In this document: positions 1 to 10,112 of the stretch, piece after piece
How positions within the stretch are numbered: the stretch's first letter is position 1
Layout: the number at the start of each line of letters is the position of its first letter
Origin: Gnetum montanum
Lineage: Eukaryota; Streptophyta; Gnetopsida; Gnetales; Gnetaceae
DNA length: 57,794 nucleotides
Direction of reading: 5' to 3'
Assembly: GCA_015680685.1 (NCBI GenBank)
Contig: MNCI01005810.1
Location: forward strand, 870,660 to 928,453
Translations under genes and position numbers: made by a program
Notes under the pieces: generated by a model
Told to the model about the DNA's origin: nothing
The model's database searches: none
What the model saw: the letters and a program-made list of their open reading frames with translations, nothing else

Positions 1-232
1 GGGTGAGTGGGTGTAATGGGCTCACTATCCAAATAATTGATCACTTGAGACATGAAAACATAGAACACACCTCAACCAACAATCTACATGAGTGTTTTAT
101 TCGTAGATGAGATTACTTACAAAAGCATAAAAAGACAAAAAGACAAAAAGGTAAAAAGATAAAACAAGAAATTGAAAAATGAAAAACTAGAAAACAAAAA
201 GTTGTAAAATTAAAGAAAATGAAAAGTATTTA

Positions 233-2227
233 TTAATCCTTCTTGCTATTAGAATGGGGGATATCCCTCATAGCTAAACGATTGAGGATGGTAAGGATTA
301 ATAATTGACGACGAGAATCCTTGCATGTTGGAAGTATTCTGGCTTGGTCATATTTACCCCATCGGATTTCACATACCTGATTGTAATAAGCATAGTGGGG
401 CAATTTATATGATGTAGTTCCTAGATAACAAGTTGACCCACTATGATGTTGGTGACCGTTAGTTGGTATGCGAGGATTGGGTGGTCGCTCTCCATTCATG
501 CGTTCATTAGGCCGTATTGTTGTTGGAGTGTGAGTTGGTGGCCCTGATGAATTTACATGAGGCATTGGATTCAAAGATAAGGATGCATCATAGTGTGGTA
601 CTTGTGCTAAATTGGAGGATGCAGTGGCCTCAGAATTGTGTTGTCCCTTCTTATGGTCATGTTTAAAGAAGGGATGCTTTGGATGTCGAGGAGGCTTTTC
701 ACTGCTGTTGGAAGTAGTAGCACAAGTAATGTTCGTGGGTTGTTGCTGTGGCGCAGACACCTTAGGAACAGTCGGTGGTGATGTATAAGGAGGGAAAGGA
801 TGAGAATGTTGAAAATTAGGAGTATAGGATACACAAGGTGGTGGTTGTGTTGGAGGCATGGGCTGATAATATTGAGGAGAATGGTACTATGGTGAGATAG
901 AGTATGTTGGTCCAGTTAAAGAAACAGGATGTTGAACTAGATAAGCATTTGGGTTCGGATGATAAGAAGGGTGTCTCCAGTTTAGGGGTGGTCTCCCCCA
1001 TGACTAGGATTGTTGCCACTGTGATCAAACACAGTATCTTTGTACGAACTCTAGATGTAACATGTTTCCCCAATGCTCATGTAAATGTAACAATATTGGA
1101 CATTGGCCCTTGGGGTGATCGTACAGGCATATGTTACATTCATACGTATGATCGGCATTTAAGCTCTTATTTTCCTTATCCCTTCTTTCTGATTGTCTAA
1201 AGTTTTGTCCTGCTTCTTGGGTTGTTAAAACTCTATCTCCAATGATATTGATAAATTCTCCACACTTTTGATACGTCCATTCCAACATCCTATTGATCTT
1301 TGCCTCGGCTTCTTCTAATGTTTGTTGTATTGGTAAAGATGATGTTTCCACCTTGAGATTGGTTGATTTCTCCTTTTTATGATTATGGACCTTTTTTAAG
1401 TTGAGATTTTAGTCCCGTTGATGTTTTTCAACACTCTACCATCTAGCCAATTCTCCTTCCTCTTTTGCTACCCACTTAATAAGCTCTTGGACTTGATGGG
1501 TTTGTAGTTCGTATAGTTGACCTTGGGCATACATTCCTACGGTCTCTCTTATTTCATTATCCATCCCATCAATGATATGGTACATTAGCCTTTCTTCGGA
1601 AAACCCATGGCCTGGACAGTTGTTTAATAGTGCATAATATCTTTCTAAGTCCATGTCCAAGGGTTCATGTTGTGCTTGTTTCCATCCTTGGATTTGTTCC
1701 CTCAAGGCTGACACTCTTGCGTAGGTTTGATATTTTTTGTTAAAGACTTCTACCATTGTTGACCAATGTCATATTGAATATGGTTTTAACAATCTATACC
1801 ATACTTTGGCTTGGTCAACGAGTGTCATAGGAAAGAGCTTAAGTTTTTGCCACCTGTTGTCAATATTATTCCATGTGCAGGCATCGTAGAAGGCTTGTAA
1901 ATGTTGATGCAGATCTAAGTCATAGCCTCTTGAAAATTTAGGAAAGTTGTTCAAATCAAGCCTGGGTAGATGGCTCTCTTTACGATGCCTACGTGAGATT
2001 TGAATAGCCTCTTGTATTTGCGTTAAGCTTGTAGTGGCCAGTGGGGGTTCATCGTCATCGTGTAAGTTATGCTTTTGTGTGTTGGGATGACGTTTCTTTC
2101 TCTCCTGTTTATAAGACACCCCCACTTCAGGTTGTTTACTCCAATCTTCATCGTCATATAGTTCGTTGGTTCTCCAATGAACTTCATCACTAAGTGTAGC
2201 ATTATTGTAATCTTGTAGGAGAGGCAT
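233..2227 (-). pseudogene. Gag polyprotein with zinc knuckle and proline-rich tail, broken
   Basis: A structural capsid/nucleocapsid protein of a Ty3/gypsy element. It starts at the first ATG after the primer site (2227) and stays in one frame to the stop at 233, with a few in-frame stops (for example near 1766, 1435 and 860-1024). An Asp/Glu-rich N-terminus is followed by the capsid-like region (about 2000-1436) containing RWQKLKLFPMTLVDQAK, then FNKKYQTY and CPGHGF. Next come a KINRM-containing linker (1351-1200) and a zinc-knuckle-like motif CNICLYDHPKGQC near 1140. A Pro/His/Ser-rich tail (859-233) ends in a segment with LPHYAYYNQVCE. The same capsid words occur in the plus-strand elements at 30.6-31.6 and 48.6-49.1 kb. 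The tail is shared with 45641-46558 but has no pol after it. I cannot assign a function to the tail. Confidence 0.75.
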
Positions 2228-2352
2228 TGTTGTGAAGTTGTGTGTGAAATTACATGTGACTTTGTATAATTATTTCTTATTCCTAAGAGATATATCGTTA
2301 AGTCCTATACAGCGACCTTGTATGATAGAACTAATCTAGATAACTAGCATCA

Positions 2353-2370
2353 TCCTCGGCAACGGCGCCA
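2353..2370 (-). other. Primer binding site, tRNA-Asp type
   Basis: One base inside the LTR. On the plus strand the sequence ends CGGCAACGGCGCCA, matching the 3-prime end of plant tRNA-Asp(GTC) at all but one of 17 positions. This primer is typical of Athila-type and several other plant gypsy elements. It fixes the orientation of the element as minus. Confidence 0.9.
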
Positions 2371-2371
2371 A

Positions 2372-3285
2372 TGATGAGTGGCGAGCTACCCCTACACTCA
2401 ACCATACAAATACAAGCGTTACACACACGATCCGGTTGAACTCCGTAGACAGACTAGTTGTGGCATCTAGACAATTAGCCTTAGGTCACAGTTCGCTATC
2501 TTCCCATCTAGACTAGTATTAGCTTTTTCATGTATGGTTTAGTCCAGAGTGAGGTGTATGATGGGTTTCTAATCTAATGCTACTCCTAAAGGCCATGGAA
2601 AGTAATATTAACTAAGCTAGGAGAGAAGGGTGAGAGAATCTAGCTAGCCTAAGTGTGATGAACATCCGTTCCTTGATTATTCGTACACACCTTGGACTTC
2701 ATGCATGACTACCACTAGGATTACCAAGCGCAGATCCTAGGTACGCTACTGGGTTACCAAGTAGTCACACTTAAGTGCTCGTAATCAAGTCGTACTCATT
2801 CCGCATTTTAACATGAGTTTAAGGGTGAGAGAGATTAACTAGGAAAGTAGTAAATAATAATTAATTAAATGATTAAACTAAGTGAATGCTGCAATGATGA
2901 AGTAATCTCAATCTTTATTGCCAATCATGTGCGTGTCCAAGTACATCACACTTGAATAAGGATGTCGTACAATTACATTCACCACACTGCGGGCATACAC
3001 TAGAAAATATTCTATCTCTAGAGGGATAAAACTGCTAGAGTTTCACTAAGGGACTAAAATAGATGTTGAAACAAGGGAGAGCCACCTCTTATTTATAGAA
3101 CTAGAGATGGGCTGCGATATTAGATATGCGATATCGTAGGGAAGGATGCGATATAGCATATGCAATATCGCGACTGATGTGATATCGCGGCTGCAATATC
3201 GCGTACGCAATATCACAACCCATGCGATAACACAGCTATGATATCATGGCAACAATATCACAGCCAGCAAATTCATGACTCATCA
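2372..3285 (-). repeat. 5-prime LTR of gag-only Athila-like element
   Basis: The ends are the inverted pair TGATGAG / CTCATCA seen on all Athila-like LTRs in this window, with the primer site directly inside. The TATA box (CTATAAATAAG on the minus strand) is at 3088-3098, giving a U3 of only about 187 bp (3099-3285). U3 is an array of GATATC-like words. The R-U5 part is recognisably homologous to the LTRs at 29144, 40483, 42209, 42714, 46646, 55716 and 57046. The partner LTR is outside the window. Confidence 0.88.
3110..3270 (-). promoter_or_regulatory. U3 array of GATATC-type palindromic words
   Basis: About 160 bp immediately upstream of the TATA box holds three exact GATATC hexamers and about eight near relatives (AATATC, GATATT, GATATA). 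Several are extended by GC to GCGATATCG-like palindromes and spaced about 12-20 bp apart. As this is the whole U3, the words are candidate enhancer or silencer sites; no binding protein can be named from sequence. Confidence 0.55.
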
Positions 3286-3777
3286 GGAAGTAATTCAACT
3301 AGCCTTTGAGCCTAAGTAGATCCTTCTAGTGATGTTGTTTGACCAAGTTGACATTGAATGCCTAAACCTAGAGCCTAGAAGCCTTTTGATCATGTAGCCT
3401 TAATGCCTTGGAATGGCCTAATTGTTGTTGACCTTAAGATTAGAAACATCACAAAGGATTTGTTGATCAAAATTCCCATCATAACCCACAATGGTGGGGA
3501 GAAAACCCCAAAACTAAATTTCTCACTTAAATCTTAAGTTTGCTTAAGACATCACCAACTCCCTGCAAAACAACATGAAACCTTTACATGATCCATATTA
3601 ATTCTAACTGTGACATGTTTGCCTTTAGTGTTGTTGGCCTTTTTTTTACATGTTTTGACAATAATGTGATGCTAATGAACCTTGTAGCCTAATGAAAAGT
3701 GAGCCTCCATGACCTCATTAACATCTAAAAACACCAAAAAATTTATGTGAACCTACAATATCATGTTCTACCAATTT
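3286..3777. other. Unassigned sequence between two elements
   Basis: AT-rich DNA with no ORF I can support. It lies between the LTR ending at 3285 and the copia insertion starting at 3778, and must have been contiguous with 10113 onward before the copia insertion. Origin not recognised. Confidence 0.5.
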
Positions 3778-4816
3778 TGTTAACCTTTAGGTATGTCAAA
3801 AACCTTCAAAAATTAAGAGAATTAGAAAATGTGATTGTAAGTTATTATAGGACAAGAGAATAACGTGATTGAGCTAAGCATAAGAGCTTTACAAAAGTTT
3901 GAAGAAATCACAAGGGTGCTTAAAGCCTAGAAGTCAAAAGAAGGTGTTTCAGTATCTACCAAAATAACCCAAATGAATAGTAGATGTCCTAGTGGCAAAA
4001 GCTTAGTTTCAAGCCAAACATCCCACAAAAACAATAGACATCCCAATTGTAATTAAGACGTCCCAATTGGGACATCCCATGTAAGATGTTCCAACAAAAA
4101 TGAGACATTCCACCTGCAAGCAATAAAAACTCAGTGAGATGTCTCAAGCTCAAATGAGACATCCTAACTAGCCATTTTCTAGTTAGTACACAAACTTTAA
4201 CAATCGTGATAAGGACAAAGGCTATAAAAAAAATGGGGTCTTCATGAAAATAATAAGCACTTTTCATACGAATATTCCAATCATTTTCTACATCAAGTGA
4301 TTGGCTTATACTTCATTTCTCTATCTTTGTAAATTGTATTAAAGTTGTCAAGTGCTTCATTGCAAGGAATCAGTAATTGTAGTTATGTTCTCTTCTTGAT
4401 TTTTATTTCTTCCTTTGTAAGCCCTGAAGGGTTGATGTGCTTTTTGCAAGAGGTCATCCCTTGAGCTTGTTGAGACCTTGTAGAGTTAAGTGTATTTCTT
4501 GAGAAAAAACACTCCATGCAGAGCTCAAGTCATTATAAAGGTTGTAGGATTCTTAATACCACATTTTGAGCTTGTTGGAACCTTACAGGGTTGGGTGTGT
4601 TTCTGTGTGAAAACACCCATTGCAAAGCTCAAACTTTGTAAAGGTTATGGTGTTTTTGAAATCACATTTTTGAAGAAAAAAAATCTAAAAGTGTGCAAGG
4701 ATTCTACCTTTCAAGTGTGAATTTATCCAAGTTTGGGAACCATGTACATTTGTGTGCAATTTTTATGCTTGAATTGGTGAAACTAATTTAATCCACTTCT
4801 AAGTTCTCGGTCCTCA
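3778..4816 (+). repeat. Copia 5-prime LTR
   Basis: Begins TGTTAACC and ends TCCTCA, two bases before the primer site. TATA box at 4223-4230 (CTATAAAA). U3 contains a run of GAGACATCCCAA-type words (4016-4168). U5 contains a direct repeat with a 105 bp period (first copy 4463-4567, second 4568-4670), each copy including the hairpin-forming GTGTTTCTTGAGA / AACAC pattern. Homologous to 9080-10112 throughout. Confidence 0.88.
4016..4168 (+). promoter_or_regulatory. Copia U3 array of GACATCCCA words
   Basis: At least eight copies of GACATCCCA or its variants (GATGTCCCA, GACGTCCCA, GACATTCCA) occur in 150 bp, about 60-200 bp upstream of the TATA box. The array is conserved in the 3-prime LTR at 9314-9468. 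Probably an enhancer-like array; no factor can be named. Confidence 0.55.
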
Positions 4817-4818
4817 AG

Positions 4819-4830
4819 TGGCATCAGAGC
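4819..4830 (+). other. Primer binding site, initiator tRNA-Met type
   Basis: TGGCATCAGAGC is one change from TGGTATCAGAGC, the usual plant copia primer site complementary to initiator tRNA-Met. It lies two bases inside the 5-prime LTR. Confidence 0.9.
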
Positions 4831-4941
4831 CAAGTACTCCCATTTTTTAGTCTAACAACTTAGGAGTGGACTATGAAGGGAGCTTATTTCATCAATCTAC
4901 TAATGTTATATGGGTTCAACTTCACACACTAAAAAGCTAAA

Positions 4942-5750
4942 ATGCAAGGGATCATTAAATTCATCTTGAAGAGTTACACTCAATCCATCTACTATAAAGG
5001 TAGCACAAGAGGTAAGCAATATAACATTTCTAATCCTAATATCTCCTCTATGCAATGTTGGATATGCAATGGAAGAAGCCATATGGCCTCCAAAAGTCCT
5101 TGTACTTGCAAGTTACAAGAACAAGAATCTAGTGAGGAAATAAGAACTACCAACATCTATACAAGCGGGGATGATGAAGGAGAAACTAGCTATACACTTG
5201 AAGAATTTCATCATTTATGTTTAGCCTTGGCAAATCAAGAATCCATTAATGACTCAACATCTTGTATTGAAGCTAAAGAGGATAAGATTACTTTGGAAGA
5301 AAGGTATGAGCTACTTTGCAATAAGGTAATTTTCTTTCAAAATTTATGCTTCAAAATGAAAGAGACTTTACATGATAAGGAAATAAAGATAGCATAACTT
5401 AATTTTGATTATTTATATCTTAAGCAAAAGAACCTAGACCTAACAACTAAGGTTCAAAAACTAACAAGTGTTGTTGAGCAGAGTAATAAGGAATTATCAA
5501 ATGTTAAGCTTAGCTATGAAAGAAAAATTCAAAATAAGGAGATAGGTCAAAATAAAAGTTATCCTTACATCAAAGAATCATCAAGTTTTATGAAATGCTT
5601 TCCCAAGTTTAATATTTTAGCTAAATTTAAGAACATGTTTTATTTCTATTGTGGAAAAACTAGACATATTCAATCTTTTTGTTATTCATTGTTAAAATGC
5701 TATACTTGGTATTTTTCAAAATAGCCTAGAAAAGGTGTGTTGTAGAAAAG
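4942..5750 (+). pseudogene. Copia gag remnant with two zinc-knuckle-like motifs
   Basis: The frame opens at ATG 4942 only about 110 bp after the primer site and runs to a stop at 5397, continuing degenerate to about 5750. It has a first knuckle-like motif CWICNGRSHMASKSPC near 5057-5105, an acidic middle (SGDDEGETS), a Lys/Glu-rich coiled-coil-like stretch (about 5290-5560), and a second knuckle FYCGKTRHIQSFC near 5645-5690 that has lost one cysteine. The capsid-type domain that should precede the first knuckle is absent, so this is the nucleocapsid half of gag. In-frame stops occur at 5395 and about 5722. The ATG I give is only the first available one; the original start was probably deleted. 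Confidence 0.65.
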
Positions 5751-5799
5751 GAAACTTTGGAAGCAAAAGATAAGAGTTCTGAAAAGGGATGATTACATA

Positions 5800-5985
5800 A
5801 GTTGCACTCTCTATTGTAAAAGGAGCACTTGGTACATCAACAATGGATGTTCAAGACATATGACAAGAGACAAATCTCAAATTGTACATTTTTCAGAAAC
5901 AAACTATGGAATTGTAACCTTCAAAGACAACACAAAAGCTCAAATCAAAGGCATTGATACCATTGGAGGTAAGGATTAGCCTAAT
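5800..5985 (+). pseudogene. Copia aspartic protease fragment, active site mutated
   Basis: The retropepsin that would cut the polyprotein. The motif WYINNGCSRHMT (from about 5829) aligns with the family pattern W-Y-x-D-S-G-C-S-x-H-M-T. The catalytic Asp is Asn here and the next Ser is also Asn, both explicable by G-to-A changes. It is followed by the ETNYGIVTFKDNTKAQIKG segment and an in-frame stop near 5978. Activity must be lost. Confidence 0.72.
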
Positions 5986-5997
5986 ATTAAGCAAGTT

Positions 5998-7254
5998 TTG
6001 TTTATTGAAGGTCTTAAATACAATCATCTTAGTGTTAGTCAACTTTGTGATTCAAATTTTGATGTAACCTTCTCTAAAGATTATTGTAAAATAAGAGATT
6101 TTCTATTTGAAACTATTATTATAGAAGGGAATAGAAAGGTGAATGTTTATATTACTATTTTTGGAGATCACCATAATTTTGAATCCAAGTGATTAATTAG
6201 CAATACAGGTGATATTCACATGTGGCATAGAAAATTGGGTCACATCAACAAAGACATTTTTCAAACCCTTATCTCAAAAGATATGGTTTGAGGGATATCC
6301 AAACTCAAGGATTTCTCTTTGAATACTTGCAAAGCATGTCAAAAAGGAAAGCAAACAAGGGTTTGGTAAGAAAAATTGCATCTTTAGCTCTCGTCCTTTA
6401 GAATTACTTCACATGAACTTAGTTGATCCCTCTCAAACTCTTAGTTTGGGAAAAAAAAGGTACTTTTTAACTATTATTAATGATTTCTCTTATTTTACTT
6501 GGGTCACTTTCTTATATCACAAGGATGAAATTTTTGATCATTTTATGAGAATTTGTAATCAAATACAAAATGAAAAGAGATATGGTATCAAAGTTATCAG
6601 AAGTGATAATAGGGGAGAGTTCAAAAATGCCAAATTTGAACAATATTATCAAATGAATGACATTTTACATCAATTTTCTACCCCCAAGACTCCTCAATAG
6701 AATGGTGTAGCTAAAAGGAAAAATAAGATTTTGAATGAAATGGGGATAAAAATCTTCAATGACCAAAATATTTCTTATCAATTTTGGGCTAAAGCAATTA
6801 ACACTACTTGCTATGTTTCCAACAAAGTTTTGGTAAGAAGATTCACTACTAAAACTCCTTATGAATTATGGACTAGTAGAAAGCCATCTATTGGTTACTT
6901 TCATGTTTTTGGTTCAAAATACTATATTCTAAATGACAAAGATGCTTTGAGAAAATTTGATCCCAAAATTGATGAGGGAATTTTTCTAAGATATTCAACT
7001 ATTAGTAGGACTTATAGGTTATTCAACAAAAGAATCAACACTCTAAAGGAAACTATAAATGTTAAAATAGATGATAGTGATGGTTCAACTCCACAATCTG
7101 ATGATGATGATGTTCCTATCCAAAAGATATCTAGCACTTTCCACATAAAAACTAATAAAGATTCTAAAGAAACTAAGCATGAGGATACTTCTTCAACTCA
7201 GTCCAAAATACCTGAACTCCATATATCACAATCTCTTAATGATCTTATTGGATA
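5998..7254 (+). pseudogene. Copia GAG-pre-integrase and integrase region, catalytic Glu mutated
   Basis: A LxVSQLCD segment (6030-6060) leads into the zinc-binding pre-integrase module MWHRKLGH...CKACQKGK (about 6220-6352). The integrase core is at 6413-6800, with IINDFSYFTWV carrying the first Asp and VIRSDNRGEF carrying the second. The third catalytic residue, expected as Glu in NGVAERxN, is Lys in NGVAKRKN (near 6715). The C-terminal part has FHVFGSKYYI and an acidic DDSDGSTPQSDDDD stretch (about 7070-7110). The frame changes between about 6190 and 6413, with stops near 6190, 6290, 6367 and 6698. Not functional. Confidence 0.8.
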
Positions 7255-8134
7255 AGTGAAAGATGGAATCTAAACTAGGAACTAGACAAAAGAAATATGT
7301 GCATATGATGCTTATCTTTCACAACTTGAACCCAAAAATTTTAAAGAGGCAAAAATAGAGGAAGGATTAATTTCAACCATGCAAGAAGAATTATCTCAAT
7401 TCACTCGAACTGATGTGTGAAAATTAACTCCTAAAGCTGATCACAAGAAGATTATTGGAACAAAATGTGTTTTTAAGAACAAGACAGATGAAAATGATAA
7501 TGTTATTAAGAACAAAGTCAAGCTGGTTACCAAGGGATACAATTAGCAAGAGGAAATTGATTTTGATGAAACGTTTGCTCCTGTGGCCAAACTTAAGTCA
7601 ATCAAACTTCTTGTAGCCTATGCAAGTGTTAAAAGCATCAAGCTATATCAAATGGATGTGAAGAGTGTATTTTTGAATGGAACTATTCAAGAGGAAGTAT
7701 ATGTTGAGTAACTTGAAGTATTTTTGTATCCTATTTATCCAAATTATGTTTTCAAATTGAAGAAGGCTCTCTATGAGCTCAAGCAAGCCCCTGGAGCTTG
7801 GTATGATAGACTCTTACATCATCTCATATCTAATGGTTTCAAAAGAGATAGGGTAGATGTTACTTTATTTCTTAAATGAGAAGGTAATAATTTGCTCATT
7901 ATGCAAATCTCTATTGATGATATTATATTTATAACTACTAATGAGATTTTATGTAAGAACTTTTTAGATCTTATGTAAACAGAATTTAAAATGAGCATCA
8001 TGGGAGAACTCGACAGCTTCCTTGGTTTTTAAATTAGCCAAACTAAAGGTGGGACTTTCATTTTTCAAAAAAAATACATCAAAGATCTATTACAAAGATT
8101 CAATTTAGCTAATGCAAAAGCAAAAACAACACAC
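7255..8134 (+). pseudogene. Copia reverse transcriptase, broken
   Basis: In frame with the integrase. Recognisable RT blocks are LVTKGYNQ, the FDETFAPVAKL segment, YQMDVKSVFLNG, LKKALYELKQAPGAWYDRL and SIDDIIF, the last corresponding to the Y-V-D-D catalytic motif. The two Asp are kept but the Tyr is changed. Stops interrupt it at about 7254, 7419, 7543, 7710, 7878, 7978 and 8030, several at CAA/CAG/TGG-type positions (for example YNQ-to-stop near 7543). It synthesised cDNA in the ancestor; inactive here. Confidence 0.8.
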
Positions 8135-8860
8135 ATGACTACAAACTTTAAGCTTAACAAAGATGAACAAGGGAAATCTGTTGATCTCAAGCTTTATAGA
8201 GGTATGGTTGGTAGCTTACTTTACTTAACCACTAGTAGACTTGACATAACTTTAAGTACTAGAATATGTGTTAGGTATCAAGCTAATCCCAAAGAATCAC
8301 ATTTAAAAGCTATTAAAGAAATTTTTCATTATTTAAAAGGTACTATTAACAAGAAACTTTGGTATTTAAAGGACTCCTCACTTAATCTTCCTAGGTATTG
8401 TGATGCAAATTGGGCAAGTTGTACAAATGATTGTCCAAGTAGAAGTGGAAATTACTTCCTTTTAGAAAAAAGTCTCATCTCTTGGGCAAAAAAGAAGCAA
8501 ACATCTACAGTAGTTTCTATAGTAGAATCAAAATATATTTCAATTAGGAGATGTTGCACTCAAATTCTATGGATGAAAGAAACTCTCAAGGATCTAGGAA
8601 TTCAATCAAATCACATTCCTATCTTTTGTAAAAATAGTAGTATCATCAATATGATGAAGAACTCTATTCAACATTCTCATACAAAGCATATTGAAATTCA
8701 ACATCACTTTATTAGAGAACATACTCAACTAGGGCATACTAAGTTAGAGTATATTGGGACAATTGATCAACTTGCTAATGCCTTCATCAAGCCTCTTGAT
8801 GAAAGAAGACTTACTAATCTCTATAAAGACATGGGAATAGAATCCTATCCTATCAAGTAA
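8135..8860 (+). pseudogene. Copia RNase H and end of pol
   Basis: The longest open stretch of this element (241 codons), ending at the natural pol terminus. It contains LYRGMVGSLLYLTTSRLDI (thumb/connection), then RNase H with YCDANWASCTNDCPSRSGNYFL, SIVESKYIS and CCTQILWMKETL, and ends with SHTKHIEIQHHFIREH and LANAFIKPLDERR. The second and third RNase H acidic positions look conserved, while the first D-A-D of the family is D-A-N. There is no downstream env-like ORF. Confidence 0.82.
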
Positions 8861-8902
8861 GAAAATTATCTTTTCTACATACTTGCAAAAATTAAAAACA
8901 AA

Positions 8903-8907
<5 letters not shown>

Positions 8908-8933
<26 letters not shown>
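8908..8933. repeat. (TA)n microsatellite
   Basis: Uninterrupted TA dinucleotide run in the 3-prime untranslated part of the copia element, 3-prime of the pol stop. Confidence 0.95.
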
Positions 8934-9062
8934 CTTAAGGAGAGCTCATATGTAGGGGGATTTTCCCAAGGAAACTTCTTTTTGATGATGTCCAAAAAGG
9001 GAAAGTATGATTTATTGTGTTGTGCTATGCTAATCCATTTTATCAATTTTTTAGACATCACC

Positions 9063-9075
9063 AAAAAGGGGGAGA
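9063..9075 (+). other. Copia polypurine tract
   Basis: AAAAAGGGGGAGA immediately before the 3-prime LTR, the expected primer position for plus-strand DNA synthesis. Confidence 0.85.
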
Positions 9076-9079
9076 TTTT

Positions 9080-10112
9080 TGATTTTTTAGTATGTCAAAA
9101 ACTTTAGAAAATGGAGGGAAATAGAAAATGTTATTGTAAGTTGTTGCAAGATAAGAGGATAACATGATTGAGACAAGCACAAGAGCTTTACAAAAGTTTG
9201 AAGAAATTACTAGGATCCTTAAAGCCTAGAAGTCATAAGAAGGCATTCTAGCATTTGCCAAGATGACCTAGATGAAGAGCAAATGTGTTAGTGGCAAAAG
9301 CTTAATTTATGGCTAGATGTCCCACAAAAATAGTAGACATCCAAATTTCAATTGAGACATCCCAGCGAGAATGTCCAATGTGAGACACCCAACAAAAGTA
9401 AGATGTCCCACCTAAAAGCAATAGAAACTTAGTGAGACATCCCAAGCTTGAGTGAGACATCCCAACTAGCCATTTTCTAGCCGTTACATGAACTTCAACG
9501 GTTATGTGATAAGAACAAAGGCTATAAAAATGGGATCTTCACAAAAATAATAAGCATTGTTCATAAGAATATTTCAATCATTGTCTACATCAAGTGAAAT
9601 TATCTTGTACTTCATTTCTCTATCTTTGTGAATTATATTAAAGTTTTCAAGTGCCTCATTTCAAGGAATTAGCAATTATAGTTATATTCTCTCCTTAATT
9701 CTTATTTATTACTTTGTAAGCCTTGAGGGGTTGATGTGCTTCTTGTGAGAAGACATACCTTTAGCTTATCAAGACCTTGTGGGGTTGAGTGTGTTTCTTG
9801 AGAGAAAACACTCCATGTGAAGCTCAAGTCATCATCAAGGTTGTGGGATCTTTGGAATCACATTTTGAGATTATTGGGACCTTGCAAGGTTGGGTGTGTT
9901 TTTGTGTGAAAACACTCATAGAGCTCAAACTTTGTAAAGGTTGTGGTGTTCTTGAAATCAAAATTTTAAAGAAACAAAGTTTAAAGTTGTGCAAGGATTC
10001 TACCCTCTGAGTGTGGATGTACCTAAGTTGGGCAACTACATACATTTATGTGTAACTTTTATGCTTGAATTGGTGGAATTTATTCAATTTCCTTCTAAGT
10101 TCTTAATCCTCA
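9080..10112 (+). repeat. Copia 3-prime LTR
   Basis: Begins TGATTTTTTAG directly after the polypurine tract and ends AATCCTCA. TATA box at 9523-9530. The GACATCCCA array is at 9314-9468 and the 105 bp U5 direct repeat at about 9762-9970. It differs from the 5-prime LTR at many sites by eye, so the insertion is old. Confidence 0.88.

Larger units (their letters stand above)
1..3285 (-). mobile_element. Gag-only Athila-like LTR retrotransposon, left end outside window
   Basis: Reading leftwards on the minus strand, the order is LTR (2372-3285), tRNA-Asp primer site, one gag-type reading frame (2227 to 233), then a T-rich stretch and the start of a noncoding 3-prime region (232 to 1). No protease, reverse transcriptase, RNase H or integrase occurs between gag and the noncoding region. 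The last 230 bases match the noncoding region of the related minus element at 43.7-45.6 kb and the regions after pol in the elements at 29-38 and 46.6-56.5 kb, which shows that pol is missing rather than merely unseen. The PPT and 3-prime LTR lie beyond the window. Assignment to the Athila/Tat branch rests on the primer site and on the pol of the relatives. Confidence 0.8.
3778..10112 (+). mobile_element. Ty1/copia retrotransposon, SIRE/Maximus-like, defective
   Basis: A complete 6.3 kb insertion: 5-prime LTR 3778-4816, initiator-tRNA-Met primer site, remnants of gag, then protease, integrase, RT and RNase H in copia order, polypurine tract and 3-prime LTR 9080-10112. Flanking pentamers AATTT (3773-3777) and AATTG (10113-10117) are a target duplication with one mismatch. 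The pol resembles the SIRE/Maximus branch by the RNase H segment (CCTQILWMKETL, SRTKHI-like SHTKHIEIQHHF); this is from memory of the family, not a search. The internal region is short because the capsid half of gag is missing. Numerous in-frame stops and mutated catalytic residues make it immobile on its own. Confidence 0.9.

Noticed and set aside
233-859. Host gene for a proline-rich extensin-like protein
   Set aside because: It is in frame with the gag of the element, follows its zinc knuckle, and has a second copy at 45641-46558 in the same context.
8744-9064. Minus-strand ORF with Ile-Tyr repeats
   Set aside because: It reads through the (TA)n microsatellite and opposite the end of copia pol; an artefact.
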